A model generated the notes under the pieces. The model saw only the letters and a list, made by a program, of their open reading frames with translations. It was not told the DNA's origin and did not search any database. From Microvirga sp. VF16 (GTDB lineage: Bacteria; Pseudomonadota; Alphaproteobacteria; Rhizobiales; Beijerinckiaceae), in NCBI RefSeq assembly GCF_016864375.1, contig NZ_CP069355.1, positions 496,001-560,000 of the forward strand: a DNA stretch of 64,000 bases. Direction: 5' to 3'. Positions within the stretch are counted from its first letter, which is position 1, and each line of letters starts with the position of its first letter. A program made the translations under genes and the position numbers. Below, piece by piece: positions 17,490-26,322 of the stretch.

Positions 17490-17945
17490 TTGCGATGGGC
17501 TACTTACGGCTTGACAGCCTCGGCGGAGGTAAACGTCGCTGCAGTCAGCGCGCCAACGCCTGGCACACTCATCAGCTGCCAGCAGACATCGTCGCCACGC
17601 GAGATCGTCAGTATGGCACGATGTAACCGGGCGAACTTCGTCTGCAGCACCTCTCAGGCCCGCAGCATCGCCCCGGCAATCTTCTCCAGCATCGCGTGAT
17701 CGGCTGTGAGCAATGGCGCGCACGTGGCAAACTGGCCCTTGCTGATCTCGCCGATCTTCAGGCCGAAGCCGCGCAAGAGACCGCGCAGACTGAACTCGAC
17801 ATCCCGCATCTTGGCCTGCATCTGCTTGCGAGCCGTCAGCAGGACCCGCACCTCCTGGGCCGGGGGCGACTCGCAATACACGGGGCCGAACTGGCCCATG
17901 TGCAGCGGCTGGGCGATGCCGCGGGCTCGCGCCGGTCAGTCTTGA
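17490..17945 (-). pseudogene. IS110 family transposase remnant
   Basis: The middle part (17899-17654) encodes LLTARKQMQAKMRDVEFSL and RGLLRGFGLKIGEI, the linker region of IS110 transposases, ending LEKIAGAMLRA. Further downstream a VPGVGALTAATF stretch from the Transposase_20 domain reads in another frame until about 17511. The N-terminal RuvC-like domain and the C-terminus are missing. The remnant sits between the ABC ATPase gene and the amidohydrolase. Confidence 0.8.
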
Positions 17946-18069
17946 CGATCACGGCCGAGACTGAATCTCATTGTGCATGACAGGCTTCATATTGTTCACT
18001 TCCTTTCCTAACTCTAGCGTGGCTCGTTGATATTCGTAGCGCAAATGGTGTCGATTGCAGATGTCGGAT

Positions 18070-19764
18070 CTAGGTGCTGGGTACATCCGGCGGCCTTCGG
18101 TGCTTGACATACGAAGCCCGATGGTCGTGGTTGTTGAGACTTCTGCCGGGGACAGCCGCGATCAATTCCCTAACATAGGGGTGATTGTCGAGAGCAAACA
18201 AGGCGTCGACGTCGCCCGTGTAGCAGATCTCCCCCCGAAGCAGAACGACCGCACGATCGGCGACCTGCCGGACAACGCCAAGGTCATGCGTGATAAATAG
18301 GTAGGATAGGCCGCGTTCCGCCTGAAGCCGACGCAGCAAGTCGAGGACGGTTGCTTGGACGGACACATCCAAGGCTGAAACCGGTTCGTCGCATACGATA
18401 AGATTCGGCTTAGACGCCAGCGCTCTAGCAATGGCGACACGTTGCTTCTGCCCACCACTCAGCTCGCCGGGATAGCGATCGAGGAAGTCGCCAGACAGTT
18501 CAACACTTTCAAGCAGCTCGACCGCTTGACGTGCCGCATCACGTCGATCATTGGCGAACTTGTGAATCAAGAGTGGACGGGCCAAGGAATACCCAATGGT
18601 CCGTTTGGGGTTGAGGGAGCTGTCTGGGTTTTGAAAGATAATCTGAATCCGTCGCCGAAGTTCCAGTGAGCGCTCGGACAACTTCCCGGGCAACAGGTCA
18701 CCCGTAAACTCAATACGTCCGCCAGTCGGAGCCTCGAGCCCCAGAACACACTTGGCGAGCGTCGATTTACCTGAGCCGCTTTCCCCTATCAGGGCCAGCG
18801 TTTCTCCTCTAGCTATGGAGAAGGAAATCGCATTATTGGCAGGGTACTTGGCGTTGTGCCGATAGTCTTTACAAAGCCTTTCTATCCGCAGAATCGAACC
18901 TGCAGGCTGCTTTTCAGGAACTTGAATGGTGATCTCGGACAACGGCTTTTGGATATAGATGTCCGGGATGGCAGCAACAAGCTTGCGAGTGTAAGACTCA
19001 GATGGGTTGCTGAGTACTTCACGGGCTGCGCCACTTTCGACGATCCGGCCTTTGTTTAGCACGATGACACTGTCACAAACGTCGGCGACGACGCCAAGGT
19101 CGTGACTAACATATAGGATAGAAACACCGGTGCGTTTGCGCAAGTCAGCCACCAGTCGCAGGATGCGCGCCTGTGTGGTGGTATCGAGCCCGGTCGTCGG
19201 CTCATCCATCACCACGAGGTCGGGTTTTAGCGAGAACGCCGCCGCGATGACCACACGCTGCAGTTGCCCGCCGCTTATCTGATGCGGATATCGATCATAG
19301 ATGGTCGAAGGTTCGGGAAGCCCGACCTCTTCGAGCCACCGCACTGCCTCCGTTCGCGCGGCCGATTGAGACAGCCCGAAATGAAAGCGCAGGCCCTCAG
19401 CCACCTGCTCTCCGACTGTATAACTTGGATTCAGGGCTTGCTGAGGCTCCTGGAATACGAACCCGATCCGCCGACCATAATAACGTGTGCTGATTTCTTT
19501 CTGCCTCAGGACCATCAGGTCGGCGCCATCGAACAGGATCGATCCAGCGGTGATCCGGCCCGCCCCGAGATGCTGCATGATTGCATAGCCGATCGTGCTT
19601 TTGCCAGATCCGGACTCGCCGACAAGCCCCATGATCTCGCCACGCTTGAGATCGAACGAAACACCACGGACCGCTGGGATGGGATGCCAGATCGGGCCGT
19701 AACAGACCTCCAAGCCTTTCACTGAAAGGATGTGATCTGCTTGGAATCCTTCCTGCTTAGACAT
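18070..19764 (-). CDS. Peptide-type ABC transporter ATPase, fused DppD-DppF type
   Basis: A 564-residue double ATPase energising a peptide/opine-type importer. The first ATPase has GESGSGKST (near residue 50), ISGGQLQRVVIAAA and VVMDEPTTGLD; the second has GESGSGKST (near 340), LSGGQKQRVAIARAL and IVCDEPVSALD. Each half ends with the oligopeptide-transporter C-terminal extension (for example LSNPSESYTRKLVAAIP). The start at 19764 gives MSKQEGFQADHILSVKG; the gene overlaps the upstream permease stop by eight bases. It completes a full importer with the three upstream genes. Confidence 0.93.
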   Translation of the reverse strand: MSKQEGFQADHILSVKGLEVCYGPIWHPIPAVRGVSFDLKRGEIMGLVGESGSGKSTIGYAIMQHLGAGRITAGSILFDGADLMVLRQKEISTRYYGRRIGFVFQEPQQALNPSYTVGEQVAEGLRFHFGLSQSAARTEAVRWLEEVGLPEPSTIYDRYPHQISGGQLQRVVIAAAFSLKPDLVVMDEPTTGLDTTTQARILRLVADLRKRTGVSILYVSHDLGVVADVCDSVIVLNKGRIVESGAAREVLSNPSESYTRKLVAAIPDIYIQKPLSEITIQVPEKQPAGSILRIERLCKDYRHNAKYPANNAISFSIARGETLALIGESGSGKSTLAKCVLGLEAPTGGRIEFTGDLLPGKLSERSLELRRRIQIIFQNPDSSLNPKRTIGYSLARPLLIHKFANDRRDAARQAVELLESVELSGDFLDRYPGELSGGQKQRVAIARALASKPNLIVCDEPVSALDVSVQATVLDLLRRLQAERGLSYLFITHDLGVVRQVADRAVVLLRGEICYTGDVDALFALDNHPYVRELIAAVPGRSLNNHDHRASYVKHRRPPDVPST

Positions 19765-20647
19765 GGGACACCATACGCCCTCTTCCGACACCACCGAGCC
19801 ACTCCTGAACGCTGTCACCCAGAAGATTTACGCAAATGACTGAGAGGATGATTGCGAAGGCAGGCGCCAGAATCATCCAGGGCGCGATGCTGAAGTATGG
19901 CGCCGCTTCCGAGATTGCGATCCCCCAGTCTGGTGTCGGTGGCTGCACGCCGAGGCCGAGATATCCCAGTGAACTAATTAGGAGAATCGCGTAGGAAAAT
20001 CGCAGACACGCTTCCACGAGAATGTTGGGCCAGACATTCGGCAGTATCTCCCGAAACAGGATTCCTGCCGTACTTTCCCCCATCACGGCTGAGGCGGAAA
20101 CGAAGTCGAGATGAACCACGTTCAGCACAGCGCTGCGGACCACGCGAGCGGCGCGTGGTATAAATATAATCGTGATGGCGACGACAACTGCGAGTGAGCC
20201 CGCTCCGACGACAAGTACGATGAGCATCGTGAGTACCAAGGACGGCATCGCCATCATCGTGTCCGAAAGGCGCATCAGGACCTTGTCGACAAGACCTCCA
20301 TAGAAGGCCGTCACCATTCCCAGGATGGTCCCGAGCCCGACACCCAGAATCGTTGCCGACACTGCGAGAGCCAGGGTGCTTTGGCCTCCCAAAAGAACCC
20401 GGACGAACACATCACGCCCAAGATGATCCGTTCCTGCCGGGTGCGACAAGCTCGGCGGAGCCAAGATCGCGTCCGCCGCCATTGTCAATCCATCGAGCGT
20501 CACGAACATTGGGAGGAGGTAAATAGCTCCGATAATAACCAGAAACAGAGCCAGGCCGAACAGAAAGCTAATCCCGAACTTTAGGAACAATGCTCCCGCA
20601 CCACGGATTGTGGCCGCCTGTTTAACTGTAGTCACAACTGCGGTCAC
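19757..20647 (-). CDS. ABC transporter permease, DppC-like
   Basis: A 296-residue inner-membrane permease of the BPD_transp_1 family. Six hydrophobic segments are evident, the first at FLFGLALFLVIIGAIYLL, and the DppC hallmark HPAGTDHLGRDVFVRVLLGG follows it. The EAA loop lies near SAVMGESTAGILFREILPN. I use the GTG at 20647, which has GGGGGAGG upstream and lies three bases after the preceding permease stop; an upstream ATG would overlap it by 90 bases. Pairs with the DppB-like permease to form the channel. Confidence 0.92.
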   Translation of the reverse strand: MTAVVTTVKQAATIRGAGALFLKFGISFLFGLALFLVIIGAIYLLPMFVTLDGLTMAADAILAPPSLSHPAGTDHLGRDVFVRVLLGGQSTLALAVSATILGVGLGTILGMVTAFYGGLVDKVLMRLSDTMMAMPSLVLTMLIVLVVGAGSLAVVVAITIIFIPRAARVVRSAVLNVVHLDFVSASAVMGESTAGILFREILPNVWPNILVEACLRFSYAILLISSLGYLGLGVQPPTPDWGIAISEAAPYFSIAPWMILAPAFAIILSVICVNLLGDSVQEWLGGVGRGRMVSHV

Positions 20648-20649
20648 GC

Positions 20650-21636
20650 TCACCTCCCCCTGAGGCGTGGGTTGAGAATCAGATAAGTAACGTCGGTCAG
20701 AAGGCTGGCTCCGATATACGTCGCTGCCATTGCAAGAGTGCAAGCCTGAATGAGAGGAATGTCCCGGTTCTGGATTGCGAAGACGGTGAGCCGCCCGATG
20801 CCTGGAACACTGAACACAGTCTCAACAATAACGACGCCACCAATGAGATAGCCAACGTTGATGCCAAGTACGGTGATCGTAGGCAGAAGAGCATTCCGCA
20901 GCACATGCTTCACAACAATAGTGCGCTTCGGCAGACCCTTGAGCACAGCAGTTCGAGTATACGGCGCCGCTAGAGCCTCGATCATGGAAACACGGCTCGT
21001 TCGCAGCACATGTGCAAGCAGGATAAGCGTCAAGGTAGCAACTGGCAGCACCATGTGCAGAAAGTATTCATGGATGCTAGCGCCCTCGCCGGCAAAGCCA
21101 GACGTGGGAAGGACACCTGCAAATAGGATGATCAGGATCATGCCCGTGACGAACTCTGGCGCGGATATGCCAGCCAGCGAAGATATACTGATCAACCGGT
21201 CGAGAGGACGCCCTTGATACAGCGCAGCGATGGAGCCAAGCGTCGTTCCCAGAATGAAGACGAGGATGAATGCGGCCCCAGCCATCGGCAGTGAGATGGC
21301 CAGGCGATCCGCCAATACGGGTCCAATCGGCACATTCATTCGCATGGATGTGCCGAAGTCGCCTTGCAGAACGCCGCTCAACCAATTCCAATATTGGACA
21401 AGAAGGGTTCGGTTCAGGCCGAGTTGCTCTTCCAAAGCCTTCACCGCCTCAGCAGTTGCCATAGTATCAAGCGTAGCACGCGCTGCATTACCCGGCATGA
21501 CATGCGTCAGCAAGAAGATGAGTACGGACGTGAACAACAGCGTGAACCCGGCCCAGCCGAGTTGAACCAATGCTTTCCGCAAAGTTTCGAGAAAATCCCT
21601 GGTGCCCTTGGCACCGCCGCGCGCCGCCTCGGTCAT
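20650..21636 (-). CDS. ABC transporter permease, DppB-like
   Basis: A 328-residue inner-membrane permease. The N-terminal segment LLFTSVLIFLLTHVMPG followed by EQLGLNRTLLVQYWNWLSGVLQGDFGTS is the DppB signature; the EAA loop lies near RTAVLKGLPKRTIVVKHVLRNA, then a family motif GGVVIVETVFSVPGIGRL. The ATG at 21636 overlaps the binding-protein stop (ATGA), so translation is coupled. Confidence 0.93.
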   Translation of the reverse strand: MTEAARGGAKGTRDFLETLRKALVQLGWAGFTLLFTSVLIFLLTHVMPGNAARATLDTMATAEAVKALEEQLGLNRTLLVQYWNWLSGVLQGDFGTSMRMNVPIGPVLADRLAISLPMAGAAFILVFILGTTLGSIAALYQGRPLDRLISISSLAGISAPEFVTGMILIILFAGVLPTSGFAGEGASIHEYFLHMVLPVATLTLILLAHVLRTSRVSMIEALAAPYTRTAVLKGLPKRTIVVKHVLRNALLPTITVLGINVGYLIGGVVIVETVFSVPGIGRLTVFAIQNRDIPLIQACTLAMAATYIGASLLTDVTYLILNPRLRGR

Positions 21637-23147
21637 GACGTTACCAAGTCAGCGCCCCGAAGTTCCACCCACTTGTTAGGCATAGGCGGAACACCTTTCA
21701 GCTTCTCTGACTTCGCGCATGCATAGTTCATGAAATAGGGAATGATTGCGGGACCATCGAAGGCTAGAATTTCTTGTACCTTCGCGTACAACTCCTTACG
21801 CTTTGCAAGGTCCGTGGCTCTCCGAGCGTCATCAAGCAATCGATCTACCTCGGGATTCGAGTAACTGTATTCATTCCATGACCCCGAACTGTGATAGAAC
21901 GGATAAAGTTGCTCATCTATTGTGATGCGGCCAAGCCAAGTACCAACAAAGAAGTTTTCCTTCTTCCAAACTTCCGCAAGAAAGCGGTCCCAGGGCCGCT
22001 GCTGTATGTCGACCCGGACGCCGATAGCCTCGATCATCGGCTTCACCACCTGGGCCGTCTCAAGGCAACCCGCCCGCTCGTTCGTGGCAAACAAGGTGAG
22101 CGATAGATCCTTGATACCGGCCTCTTCCAGCAATGCGCGCGCCCTCGCAGGATTGTACTCAGGCGCCTTGCCTCCGGCAAAAAACGGACTTGCCTGCCCC
22201 ACCGGTAGATCCTGAGCGATTGTTCCGTGTCCCTGCAGCACGATTTTCGTGACCAGCTCACGGTTGATCGCGTGCTTCATAGCCAGACGCACTTTTGGAT
22301 TGTCGAAAGGCGGGCGGTCGCTCCGCATGCAGATTGGCTGAAATGCGGTGGTCGCTACCTCCTCCAACACAAGTCCAGGCAGGCGCGATACTACTGGTAT
22401 GAGCGAAAGCGGAACATCCCACATCATGTGTGTTTGGCCAGAAGTCAGCGCAGCCTGCTCGCCGGTCTGGGTGGGGTAAGTGACGAAGCGGACGTTGTCG
22501 ATCTTCGGAGTACCAACCTCCCAGTAATCTTCGTTGCGCGTCAGCTGAATTTGCTGACCCGGCATCCAGTTTACGAACTTGAACGGTCCGGTCCCGATCG
22601 GCTTCGTATCGAGGTTTCCGGCGTCTTTGGGAACAATTCTGGCGAAAGTCTGAGTCATCAAAAGCGGGAAGTCGGCGAGCGGCGAAGTCAGCTTGAACTC
22701 CACGACGTTCGGCCCCGCCGCGGTAACAGTTTCGATAGGGCCGATGGCATTTCGACCAGCCGATCCAGTGGCCTTATCGAGGATCCGCCGAATGCTGTAG
22801 ACGACATCTTCCGCATCCATATTGCGACCGGAGTGAAATCTCACGCCGCTACGCAATTTGAAGCGCCAGTGATCGGCTTCTCCTATTGTTTCCCACGATT
22901 CAGCCAAGCCAGGCTTCGCTTGTAGATCGGGTCCCAATCGAACAAGATTGTCATAGATCGCCTGGGTTACGGCGTACTCGTCGCCGCTGATGGTGAACGC
23001 GGGATCAATTCGGTTGATTGATGAGCGGAAACTGATTGCCACATCCTTTTTCGTCGCACCAAAACTGAACGACGGCAGCATAGGTACAGCTGTCACGCTG
23101 CCTAGAAGCCGCACAAAGTCTTTGCGAGTCATAGTCCTGATGTTCAT
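21633..23147 (-). CDS. ABC transporter substrate-binding protein, family 5
   Basis: A 504-residue periplasmic binding protein of the peptide/nickel/opine class (SBP_bac_5). The N-terminus RKDFVRLLGSVTAVPMLPSFSFGA resembles a signal sequence with a weak twin-arginine character (RK). Family motifs include GLAESWETIG, LRSGVRFHSGRNMDAEDVVYSI and IGTGPFKFVNW. AGGGA precedes the ATG. The ligand cannot be deduced; neighbouring M20 and M24 hydrolases suggest a peptide or an acylated amino acid. Confidence 0.93.
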   Translation of the reverse strand: MNIRTMTRKDFVRLLGSVTAVPMLPSFSFGATKKDVAISFRSSINRIDPAFTISGDEYAVTQAIYDNLVRLGPDLQAKPGLAESWETIGEADHWRFKLRSGVRFHSGRNMDAEDVVYSIRRILDKATGSAGRNAIGPIETVTAAGPNVVEFKLTSPLADFPLLMTQTFARIVPKDAGNLDTKPIGTGPFKFVNWMPGQQIQLTRNEDYWEVGTPKIDNVRFVTYPTQTGEQAALTSGQTHMMWDVPLSLIPVVSRLPGLVLEEVATTAFQPICMRSDRPPFDNPKVRLAMKHAINRELVTKIVLQGHGTIAQDLPVGQASPFFAGGKAPEYNPARARALLEEAGIKDLSLTLFATNERAGCLETAQVVKPMIEAIGVRVDIQQRPWDRFLAEVWKKENFFVGTWLGRITIDEQLYPFYHSSGSWNEYSYSNPEVDRLLDDARRATDLAKRKELYAKVQEILAFDGPAIIPYFMNYACAKSEKLKGVPPMPNKWVELRGADLVTS

Positions 23148-23204
23148 TTTGTTTCCCTCCGTCTTCCCTGTTTGTTACCGCTGACCAACATCAAGCTATT
23201 TATC

Positions 23205-23474
23205 TTACCGTTCAAGCGCTGGTTCGATTTCGTAGCTTGTACTTCGGTATAGTAGAGTGCCGTAGATACTGTTCTGCCGGCAAATATTAGCGTCGGTAAG
23301 CACCCTTGGCGCCCAAGCTGTCGTGGGCAGAGCCGCCCGCGGCTCCGACCCGAACTCGCCCGCCCGCACGGGGACGGATTGCGAGAAGGCGATCGTTGCA
23401 GGCAGGTTGAGACTGGTTGTAACAGCTCCGACGACGAAGGCTCGGCGTGAGATCGTAGTCAATGCCAGATCCAA
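23205..23474 (-). pseudogene. Truncated second family-5 binding protein
   Basis: A TTG at 23474 preceded by AGAGGAG starts an 89-residue frame. It begins with TISRRAFVVGAVTTSL, a plausible Tat signal, followed by NSIYGTLLYRSTSYEIEPALER, which matches the start of mature family-5 binding proteins (compare QAIYDNLVRLGPDLQAKPGLAES in the neighbour). It stops there, about 400 residues short. Read as the remnant of a duplicated binding-protein gene between the M24 gene and the intact binding protein. Confidence 0.55.
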
Positions 23475-23513
23475 AGTTCTGGCTCCTCTGCTCTTTATAG
23501 ACTATCCACAGGT

Positions 23514-24737
23514 TCAGGTCAGGCTGAGCGGAGCGGATGACAGTCTCTCACAGCCGGATTGCGTCACAATGAATGGCTCTCCCAGGAAAAGCAGGACTGG
23601 AAAATCGCAAACATCTCTGACTGTCCAGCGAAACAGCAGGAAGAAAGTCATGTTTGGTTCAAGCACATGGGTGTCGGTTTCCTTGATACGAAGATTGTCG
23701 AGCCAAGTGGGAGGATAGCCGATACCCGTACCGTAACCATGATGCGTCCCCGGAACATACATCCCGAACTGCTTGAGGGAGCGGTTTATCTCCCGAGCAA
23801 CGTCCGCTGCGGAAACACCCGGTCGAATGACAGAAAAGGCCGCCTCCTGAGTCTGGACAAGTTCGTCGAAGACTTTCTGAACTTTCGCCGGCGGCTCGCC
23901 CATCCATCGTGTCTGGACCCCGACCGCGTGATAGCGATAACGCGAACATCCGGGTTCGATGGTCACCGGCTCGTCTGCCAATATGCGACGATCCACGGCG
24001 GGACCATGGGTCCGAGACATGGTGCGAGGTCCGCTAGCGAACGGAGGAACGATGGCCGGCACGTGACCGCCAGCTTTGAACATGCCCGTCAGTGCGGCAG
24101 CAAGAACCTCGGTTTCGAGCACGCCCGGGCGCAGCGCTTCGAATGCGCCTGCGTAGGCAGCATCCAGAACCTTTCCCGCTTCCCGCATATAGACCACCTC
24201 TGCATCCGACTTGCGAAGCCGCAACTCGGTAATGAGATCGGAGGCGTCGACCAACGAAGGCAGCGCCTCGCTCAACGGCTTGTAATAGAAGGGCAGGAGT
24301 GCGTGCGTCTTCAATTCTATCCCGACGCGCTTGCCATCCGCCATGAGGCCTTTCTCGCGAAGCAAATCGACAGTCATTTCTATCGGATTGTCCGCCGAGT
24401 CATCCTTCCACGTCCGAACTTCATCGATGTATGGAAGACCCACAATCAGGTTATAATCAGCGGTACGGCTGAGTACGGTGATCTCTGGACTGTCGGCGGT
24501 TAAGATCGCGGTTTGATAGATCCAGTAACCCGTCTGTTCATAACCAAAAAGATAAAACATGCTTTCCTGATGAAATATCAGAAGAGCATCGAGCTTCTCC
24601 TCGACCAGCCGCTTGCGGACAGCGTCGATCCGCCGCCTGTATTCGCCATTCGTGAACGGCAGCGGCATTCCTATCATCCATGAGGTCTCTTCTGAAGCGA
24701 ACCTTGTCATCTGAACCCTCTGACTGGCAATCTGCAC
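23514..24737 (-). CDS. M24 family peptidase/creatinase-like hydrolase
   Basis: A 407-residue pita-bread-fold protein with an N-terminal creatinase domain (FTNGEYRRRIDAVRKRLVEEKLDALLIF, residues about 28-60) and a C-terminal M24 domain from about 170. The stretch THHGYGTGIGYPPTWLDNLRIKETD resembles the ectoine hydrolase DoeA/EutD and creatinase group more than Xaa-Pro aminopeptidases; metal-binding Asp residues of true aminopeptidases are not evident at EPVTIEPGCSRYRYHA. It therefore probably cleaves a C-N bond in a small cyclic or amidino compound. First gene of the minus-strand cluster with the ABC importer. Cytoplasmic. Confidence 0.85.
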   Translation of the reverse strand: MQIASQRVQMTRFASEETSWMIGMPLPFTNGEYRRRIDAVRKRLVEEKLDALLIFHQESMFYLFGYEQTGYWIYQTAILTADSPEITVLSRTADYNLIVGLPYIDEVRTWKDDSADNPIEMTVDLLREKGLMADGKRVGIELKTHALLPFYYKPLSEALPSLVDASDLITELRLRKSDAEVVYMREAGKVLDAAYAGAFEALRPGVLETEVLAAALTGMFKAGGHVPAIVPPFASGPRTMSRTHGPAVDRRILADEPVTIEPGCSRYRYHAVGVQTRWMGEPPAKVQKVFDELVQTQEAAFSVIRPGVSAADVAREINRSLKQFGMYVPGTHHGYGTGIGYPPTWLDNLRIKETDTHVLEPNMTFFLLFRWTVRDVCDFPVLLFLGEPFIVTQSGCERLSSAPLSLT

Positions 24738-25520
24738 TCCCCGTCGACGAGGATGCGCCTGATTGAGAACGATAACGGGCGGTTCCGCCCTAAGCTAGCT
24801 GGCTAGACTTCGGTGGTGATAATATTCATCGCACACGGCTAGGATGTTGGGGGATTAGTCGCGCTTGTGATCTTGCTCAGCTCACGTTGGGTAGCGTCCC
24901 AGGACGTGGTGTAGGAGCGAACCGCCCGAGAGGTGGTCATCGCCAGTCTTCGGTTAGGGTTCGGATTGCGGAACCGGTGCGGCAAACGGCTGTCGAAATA
25001 ATATCTCTCTCCGGCGCTCAGATGCGAGTTTCAGTGCTAACGGCTACTCGAACCGCGCCTCGGATGACGAGGCTATCGTCCTGAGCGGTGGGAAAGGAGG
25101 CTTCTCCAGAGCGGCGTCAACCGCGTAGGTCGCATGCAGGAGTTGCACGTTCTGGTTGGGAAACTTGATACCCCGAGTGGAAGGGCCAACCGACCGCTTG
25201 CGCCTGTAGGCCATCGCCGATCGTATCAAGCTTTGGCAGCGCGGTTTAAACTTTTCTATAGGAGCGGTGAGAATACTGGACAAGAGGTAGGCCGTACATT
25301 GGAATGATCTGCTACGGAATAACTGTCGGGTCTTGGGCAACCCGCTGATAGGCGCCAATGACTGAAGTTGGAGTCCCCGGTCCCAGCTCTCCCGCACTTT
25401 GCGTGGATGAGTCGCAGCAACGTGACCTGATCCCGCCGATTTCCATCGGCAGAGCGGCGCATGAACTCGCTCTCGCTCATTCCCGGCTGCCGGAGGTACT
25501 GTCAACTTGACGCTGATGAA
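24738..25520. other. Intergenic region, no gene recognised
   Basis: About 780 bases. Nothing in the six frames resembles a known family; a 153-codon minus-strand frame (25505-25044) has no recognisable motif. The part next to 24737 should hold the promoter of the M24/ABC cluster, and the right part leads into the IS6 element. Confidence 0.4.
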
Positions 25521-25548
25521 GGCAACACTGCCGCCAGGTCAGTCCACA

Positions 25549-26259
25549 TCATCCTCTCAAGGCAACTCCGGTCGCATAACGCCAAGAAACGAAAGCGCTC
25601 TCGCGGGCGGCGCAGTATTCACTGGCGGATAAACAATGACGGCGGAGCTGGAAATGATTGTGGATCGGAACATGGATGGCGAGAAACTGCTGCGCATGCC
25701 GAACTAACTTGAACTGCCGCATGTGGCGTTCCCGCCGTCGGGTGGGTTGATGCGAGACTTCGCAGCAATTGTTGAGATACCGGCTCTGCCGATGCTCAAC
25801 ACCCGGCAGGACCTCGCGTTTAGCAGCGCCATAGGAGCCGAGTTTATCGGTCACGATCACCCTCGGCACGTAGCACAGGCCCTTCAGCAGCTTGCGAAAG
25901 AAACGCTTAGCAGCCTTCTTGTTGCGGCGGCTCTGAACCAGAACGTCCAGCGCGTTGCCGTGCTGATCAACGGCTCGCCAGAGATAGTGCAGTTTGCTGC
26001 GGATGCGAACAAACACCTCATCCAAGAACCACTTGTCGCCGGGCCGCGGCCGGGACCGCTTGAAACTGTTGGCATAGGTCCGTCCGAAACGCAGGCTCCA
26101 CTCACGAATAGTCTCATAGCCGACCACGATGCCTCGTGCCGCGAGGATCAGTTCGACTTCTCGCAGGCTGAGGCTGAAGCCGTGATACAACCAGACCGCC
26201 TGGTTGATGATCTCGGCTGGGAAGCGGAAGCCGCGGTAAGGATTGGATCTCGTGCTCAT
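25549..26259 (-). CDS. IS6 family transposase
   Basis: A 236-residue DDE transposase starting MSTRSNPYRGFRFPAEII. It has a helix-turn-helix near LSLREVELILAARGIVVGYE and the triad D in KWFLDEVFVRI, D in IVTDKLGSYGAAK and E in LNNCCEVSHQPTRRRER. Length fits the family (about 235 residues). It lies only 64 bases downstream of the RTX gene stop. I could not define clean terminal repeats. Confidence 0.9.
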   Translation of the reverse strand: MSTRSNPYRGFRFPAEIINQAVWLYHGFSLSLREVELILAARGIVVGYETIREWSLRFGRTYANSFKRSRPRPGDKWFLDEVFVRIRSKLHYLWRAVDQHGNALDVLVQSRRNKKAAKRFFRKLLKGLCYVPRVIVTDKLGSYGAAKREVLPGVEHRQSRYLNNCCEVSHQPTRRRERHMRQFKLVRHAQQFLAIHVPIHNHFQLRRHCLSASEYCAARESAFVSWRYATGVALRG

Positions 26260-26322
26260 GCCCGCGACACTGCCACAGTCCCCGACCTCTCGCCAACCTG
26301 TCAATACCGCCCCACATGGTCC

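Noticed and set aside
25044..25505. 153-codon minus-strand frame as a gene
   Set aside because: No motif, no clear ribosome site, low-complexity basic composition; likely a chance open frame.
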